Below are positions 59,210 through 64,000 of a stretch of DNA of 64,000 nucleotides, one piece after another (position 1 is the first letter of the stretch; each line of letters begins with the position of its first letter). A model generated the notes under the pieces. The model searched no databases. It saw nothing but the letters and a program-made list of their open reading frames with translations, and had not been told where the DNA came from. The stretch covers positions 186,001 to 250,000 of the forward strand of contig JAJNNX010000025.1 in the NCBI GenBank assembly GCA_023159155.1, given 5' to 3'. A program made the translations under genes and the position numbers. The DNA is from Ustulina deusta (Eukaryota; Ascomycota; Sordariomycetes; Xylariales; Xylariaceae).

Positions 59210-62075
59210 ATGGCCACGAAAGCACCTTTCAAGACCACATTTGCGGCGAGCGAAGTCATCCGACCTATTTTCACGGGGGGTGCGGTTGCTATCGAGAACG
59301 ATGCGCGCATACTGGCTACGACTCTCGGCGACGATGCGATCCTAACCGACATCAAGACCGGGAAACACCTGGCAAAAGTTGAAGGGGTTCGTTCTTGCGA
59401 CCATGCCGTCCTCTTGATCCGGACCACTGACAGTGCATCAAATAGGATGGCGAGCTCATATCAACACTGACTTGTAGGTCGCGCTCTGTTTGCGAGGCAA
59501 TGCGCCTGTGCCGCTGACAACACGACCGTGCTCAACAGTAACTCCTTCGGGCTCTCACCTCATCATCTGCTCCAGGTCCCTGTCTATGCGAATCTACTCC
59601 CTGCAGAAGACACCGACGGCGGATGCGATAGACCCTCAACTTGTGAGGACCGTGCGACCGCATTCCACTCCCGTCGTTGTCCTGGCCGTCGACAGGACGA
59701 GTACCTTGCTTGCGACTGGTGGCACCGAGGGGTCCATCAAGGTCTGGGATATCAATGGCGGTTACGTCACTCATACCTTTCGCGGCCCGAGTGTTCTGGT
59801 GTCCGCGCTCTTGTTCTTCGAGCTAGCAACTGGCTCGAAGAAGCAGTCGGAAACGAAAGACTCGGGTACAAAGAAGAGGAGACCCTCTCGGACTGCACGC
59901 GACGACGACGACGACGACGACGACGAAGTCGCGGCCACAGCAAGATTCAGACTTGCATCGGGTAGCCAGGATGGCAAGGTGCGCGTGTGGGATTTACACA
60001 AAAGGAGCGTCGTTGCCAACCTCGAATCTCACGTGTCCGACGTTCGAGGCCTCGACTACTCCCCCGCCCAGAATGCGCTGGTGACTGCTAGCAGAGACAA
60101 GACCATTCGGTGGTGGGATACGAGGTCATGGAAACTACGGAAAGTTATCCCTTGTTTTGAGCTGGTCGAGGCAGTAGGGTTCATCGAAGACGGCCAATTG
60201 ACCTATACTGCGGGATCAAATGGATGCTTGCGAGTATGGCAAACTGATACCGGTCGTGAACTGACCACCGAGCAAAAGACAAAACCTGAAGCTGAGGCTT
60301 TCGTTTCTGCAGTGTATCAACCAGGCTTCCCATTTGTCGCCTGTGTCCAGGTGGATCATACCGTAGCTTTCTTCAATATCCCTACCAAGGGAACCACGTC
60401 CGCAATTGCGCCGCCTGAGCCATTCCGCCGTATATCAGGTACACACGACGATATTATCGACCTACGGTACCTTCTCCCGGACCATTCTGTGATGGCCTTG
60501 GCCACAAATTCCGAAGATATTCGCATCGTTTCTGTGTCAGAACCGAGTGATAGCACTGCCCTGGTATCATCTGAATATTTCGGTCAGGATATTGCTCTGC
60601 TTAAGGGCCATGACGATATTATCATCACACTTGATGTCGACTGGTCTGGCCACTGGGTCGCTACGGGTGCGAAGGACAACACGGCCAAGATCTGGCGGGT
60701 GGACCCTAAAAACAACTCTTACACTTGCTGGGCAACGTTCCATGGACATGCTGAATCTGTTAGCGCCGTAGCATTACCTCGCGTTCGGCCTGTGGATGGG
60801 TCAAAAGCCTATACTGACCCTCTTAACCACCCACCGCAATTTCTGGTAACAGGTTCTTCCGACCAGACCGTTAAGAGGTGGGAGATACCCAAGGAGCAGC
60901 AACAACAACAACAACGTGCAAAATCGGGCATTCGGGCCTCATATACACGAAAAGCCCACGACAAGGACATCAACGCTATTGATGTTAGCAACAATGCACA
61001 ATTGTTCGCCTCTGCCTCTCAAGATAAGGTCGTTAAGATCTGGTCAATAGAAGAGGGTGAGGTTCAGGGGATACTCCGAGGCCACCGCCGAGGTGTTTGG
61101 TCCGTCTCCTTTGCTCCCCTCAACATGCCGGTGCTCCAGGGCGAACAAGGCTCGGTATCAGGCAAAGGTGTGATAATAACTGGAAGTGGTGACAAGACTA
61201 TCAAGCTTTGGAGTCTTACAGACTATACATGTCTCAGGACCTTCGAGGGACACTCTAATAGCGTCCTCAAAGTAACTTGGCTTAAGGTGCCACCGCCAGA
61301 GGAACGTTCCAAGAAGCCCATACTCATTGCGAGTGCTGGTGGTGACGGTCTAGTCAAAGTGTGGGATGTTAACTCTGGTGAAAATGAGTGCACTCTCGAC
61401 AATCACGAAGACCGGGTCTGGGCTTTAGCTGTTCACCCTGATACCAATATGATTGTTTCTGGAAGTGGTGACTCAACTGTGACGTTTTGGGAGGATACGT
61501 CAACAGAAACACAAATAGCATCGAATGAGGCAGCTCTTAAGCTCATCGAACAAGAACAAGAACTTGACAATTACGAATACGCAGGAGCGTACCGCGAAGC
61601 TATCACATTAGCCCTCCAGCTCAATCACCCGCGCAAGCTTCAGGGGCTCTTCGAAAAGGTGGTTAATTCGAAAACACCCGATGCTGGCAGCTTATCTGGC
61701 CTGAAACCCGTCGACGAGGTTCTATCTACTTTGTCAGATGAACAACTGTTCTTGCTTTTACTAAGACTGCGAGACTGGAACACCAATGCGAGAACGGCGC
61801 CGATGGCGCAGCGTATCCTGTGGACGGTTGTGAAAAGCTATCCAGTCAGTCGCTTATCAGGCCTGTCTGTGAAAGGAGCCAAGGGTCAGAAAAGTCTTGG
61901 AGAGGTGCTCAACGCACTTAGAGTCTACACAGAAAGACACTACAAGCGGATGGAAGAGTTGGTTGACGAGAGCTATCTCGTGGAATATACCCTGAGAGAA
62001 ATGGATACTCTGGCGCCGAGTTTGGACAACGTGAAGTTGACGGACGGTGTGGATACAGATGTGATAATGACATGA
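59210..62075 (+). CDS. UTP13: U3 snoRNP-associated WD-repeat protein Utp13
   Basis: Utp13 is a UtpB-complex component of the small-subunit processome, acting in 18S rRNA maturation in the nucleolus. I read three exons: 59210-59386, 59446-59473 and 59539-62075 (introns 59 and 65 bp), giving 913 residues. The 28-bp middle exon restores DGELISTLTLTPSGSHLIIC. Multiple WD blades follow (LATGGTEGSIKVWDINGG, RLASGSQDGKVRVWDLH, VTASRDKTIRWWDTRSW, FASASQDKVVKIWSIEEG, IITGSGDKTIKLWSLTDY, IASAGGDGLVKVWDVNSG). The C-terminal part is the Utp13-specific alpha-helical domain (EQELDNYEYAGAYREAITLA, ERHYKRMEELVDESYLVEYT). A run of acidic residues (RDDDDDDDDE) sits in an early loop. The donor GTTCGT of intron 1 is weak and was accepted because of phase and protein continuity. 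Confidence 0.93.
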
Positions 62076-62373
62076 TATGTAAATTCTCGCCACACATTAA
62101 ATTTGTAACCTATTTTACCGATGTAGATACCGAGTATTCTGACGTCGTGTAGTTTGGAAGGGCGATGCGCCAGGAGGCGGCTCTAGAACACTAGCCACAC
62201 TGTGGCGCTAGCTTATCGAATTGACCAGAGATGAATTTTTGGTGTTAAAATTGTATGACCACTCTCATTTTACTTTAGTGCATCTCGGATCATTCTTGCT
62301 TTTTCGCTTTTTCGCTTCTTCGGGATATTATGAGGTGTTATAGGATAATATGATGGTGTAGTCAGCCGTCCCG

Positions 62374-64000
62374 ATGAGGTTCGCGGATATTATCCTGGAT
62401 CTGGCTGTCGTGGCCAAAGCCTCCCGAACCGTAGCTTCAAAGCACTTGGAGCTGCGCGCAAGACAAATTGATCGCTATGGCCGGACATCGAGCATTGCTA
62501 GGTCATTGCGGGGCGATAGGAGTAATCCGCAAGGAAGTGTTGATGCAGTGTCGACGGAAGCTGCTGGAGGTGCAGCGAATGAGGGCCATCAAGAACCATC
62601 GCATGCTGATGCGCCAATGCAGCCTGACTTTGTCAGCGGCACGGAATCAAGAGCTGGAAAACTCATCGCACCCGGAGGTGTTTCCAGTAGTTTAAAAACA
62701 GAGGTTCACCGAAACATCTTTCAGCGCGGCTCCCCTCTGGAGGATGCAGCGGTTCAACGACCTGCAGCACCTCGGCCAGATCAAAGCGCTATCCTCGCGC
62801 AGTTGAAGGAGAGGGTGAAGTTGGGTCAGAAGGACCACACAGACCCAAGTTCTCAGGAAGAAGTCCCTCCGGATATCAACATTAATATTTTCCATACGAG
62901 CCGGGGTTCTCAGATGCTCGAGGAACAAGAAGCTGCCTCGGGACAGCTACGACCAAATGTACCGCCTCCGAAGCCTAGTTGGTTCAAAGACTTTGGACAT
63001 CCGAAGACACTCGTTGGACATACGGGTGTGAAACCCCTTCCGTCTATTTCGAAAACCTCCGGACAGGGAAGATCTCCCGTCGAGGAGAGTGCTGCGTCTG
63101 CGGATGTGGCTATTGCGAGCCCGCAATTGGCAGCATCACCGAGCCCGCGAGTTAAAGAAAAGCCTTCGCCTTCACTTGCGCCAGATGCGGAAGTACGTCC
63201 AGAAATAGCTACGCAAGAGATACCTACTCAGCCCCCGGAAAACCAATTATCAAATATCCAAGTACCCGATGCTCGACAAATAGAAAGTGAACACGCTGCT
63301 CAAATAGTTAAAGAAACCCTTTCGCGAGAGGAACTTGATGTGAAGAAGCAACAAAAATCCACGGAGTCCCCACTTGACGAACCTTCTACACCAGCATATG
63401 CTCTTCGAGAATCCAAAGTACCAGCGACTCGGCTGGGCCGCATATGGAATTATGGCGGTTTAGCAGCCGGTATGTTGGGAGGGGCACTCGCCGAGGGCGT
63501 CAGCAGAGGTTTCGGTGGCGGCGGACAAGGCTCAGTCATGTTCAGCGCCGGCAACATGGAAAGATTAGTAGCGAAACTATCAAGGATGAGGGGAGCGGCC
63601 CTGAAGCTGGGCCAGATGATGAGCTTCCAAGACTCCAAGATATTGCCGGAACCCATACGGGAGGTCCTGCAACGTGTCCAGGACCGAGCGGACTATATGC
63701 CAGCACGGCAGCGAGACCGCGTGCTTGTGGCGAGCCTGGGCCCCGAGTGGCGCGACATGTTCGAAGACTTCGAGGAGACCCCCATCGCCGCGGCGTCCAT
63801 CGGGCAGGTCCATCGCGCCACGCTGAAAACCGGCGAAAAGGTAGCCGTCAAGATCCAATTCCCCGGCGTCGCAGACTCGATCAACTCGGACTTGGACAAC
63901 ATTTCCATGCTGCTGATGGCGTCCGGAGTGTTACCCAAGGGCCTCTACCTGAACAAGACAATCGACAACATGCGCACGGAGCTGGGCTGGGAATGCGACT
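62374..64000 (+). CDS. COQ8: ABC1/ADCK-family atypical kinase Coq8 (5' part, runs out of window)
   Basis: Coq8 is a mitochondrial inner-membrane, matrix-facing UbiB-type kinase-like protein needed for coenzyme Q biosynthesis. The frame from ATG 62374 (MRFADIILDLAVVAK) stays open to the window end, for 542 codons. The N-terminus is followed by a long polar segment and a small hydrophobic patch (YGGLAAGMLGGALAEGV). The family hallmarks then follow: MRGAALKLGQMMSFQD, the KxGQ element at about residue 411; the alanine-rich loop ETPIAAASIGQVHRATL at about 470; and VAVKIQFPGV with the nucleotide-binding Lys. The C-terminal catalytic half lies outside. Its promoter is the 298-bp gap after UTP13 on the same strand. 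Confidence 0.93.
   Translation, partial: MRFADIILDLAVVAKASRTVASKHLELRARQIDRYGRTSSIARSLRGDRSNPQGSVDAVSTEAAGGAANEGHQEPSHADAPMQPDFVSGTESRAGKLIAPGGVSSSLKTEVHRNIFQRGSPLEDAAVQRPAAPRPDQSAILAQLKERVKLGQKDHTDPSSQEEVPPDININIFHTSRGSQMLEEQEAASGQLRPNVPPPKPSWFKDFGHPKTLVGHTGVKPLPSISKTSGQGRSPVEESAASADVAIASPQLAASPSPRVKEKPSPSLAPDAEVRPEIATQEIPTQPPENQLSNIQVPDARQIESEHAAQIVKETLSREELDVKKQQKSTESPLDEPSTPAYALRESKVPATRLGRIWNYGGLAAGMLGGALAEGVSRGFGGGGQGSVMFSAGNMERLVAKLSRMRGAALKLGQMMSFQDSKILPEPIREVLQRVQDRADYMPARQRDRVLVASLGPEWRDMFEDFEETPIAAASIGQVHRATLKTGEKVAVKIQFPGVADSINSDLDNISMLLMASGVLPKGLYLNKTIDNMRTELGWECD

Overview
The window is nuclear DNA from a filamentous ascomycete, most likely a Sordariomycete. The genes carry short GT-AG introns, mostly 48-160 bp. 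Products are typically fungal: bifunctional PFK-2/FBPase-2, Pot1, Scc3, UreD, Bna7, a Pth11/rhodopsin-type membrane protein, a Zn2Cys6 factor and a lectin with an Aleuria-type fold. Intergenic DNA is full of TACCTAGGTA-like words. I reconstructed exon structures by hand from reading frame, splice consensus and family similarity. They are predictions without transcript support.

Layout, left to right. 0-7.3 kb holds the 3' end of a PFK-2/FBPase-2 gene (+), importin alpha (-) and, divergent from it, POT1 (+). 8.8-16.7 kb holds cohesin SCC3 (-), urease accessory ureD (+) and the RNA polymerase III subunit RPC4/RPC53 (+). 17.8-26 kb is more accessory: a seven-helix rhodopsin-domain protein (-), kynurenine formamidase BNA7 (+) and an anion:cation-symporter-type MFS permease (-), separated by long gene-poor stretches. 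30.3-32.4 kb encodes a regulator (-) with an N-terminal PB1-like domain and a Zn2Cys6 cluster near its C-terminus. A 6.7-kb stretch without a recognisable gene separates it from a B-type cyclin (+, 39.1-41.6 kb). The mitochondrial aspartate/glutamate carrier AGC1 (+) and a GC-rich 2EXR/F-box-like gene (-) follow.

48.5-58.4 kb is the most accessory part. It holds a 472-bp inverted-repeat element (MITE-like) whose arms are made of tandem AACCGTTGC units, an Old Yellow Enzyme-family reductase (-), the frameshifted remnant of a short-chain dehydrogenase (-), a membrane-anchored fucose-lectin-like protein (-) and an unrecognised multi-pass membrane protein (-). The right end returns to housekeeping genes: UTP13 (+) of the small-subunit processome and COQ8 (+), which is cut by the window edge.

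I see no biosynthetic cluster, no convincing tRNA or rRNA and no CRISPR. The genes mostly serve unrelated housekeeping jobs: nuclear import, telomere capping, sister-chromatid cohesion, Pol III transcription, cell-cycle control, ribosome assembly, coenzyme Q synthesis and carrier transport. The best candidates for something undescribed are the inverted-repeat element and its possible Pol III boxes, the clustered GTGTAGTGTACAC words, and the in-frame open stretch after the RPC4 stop.
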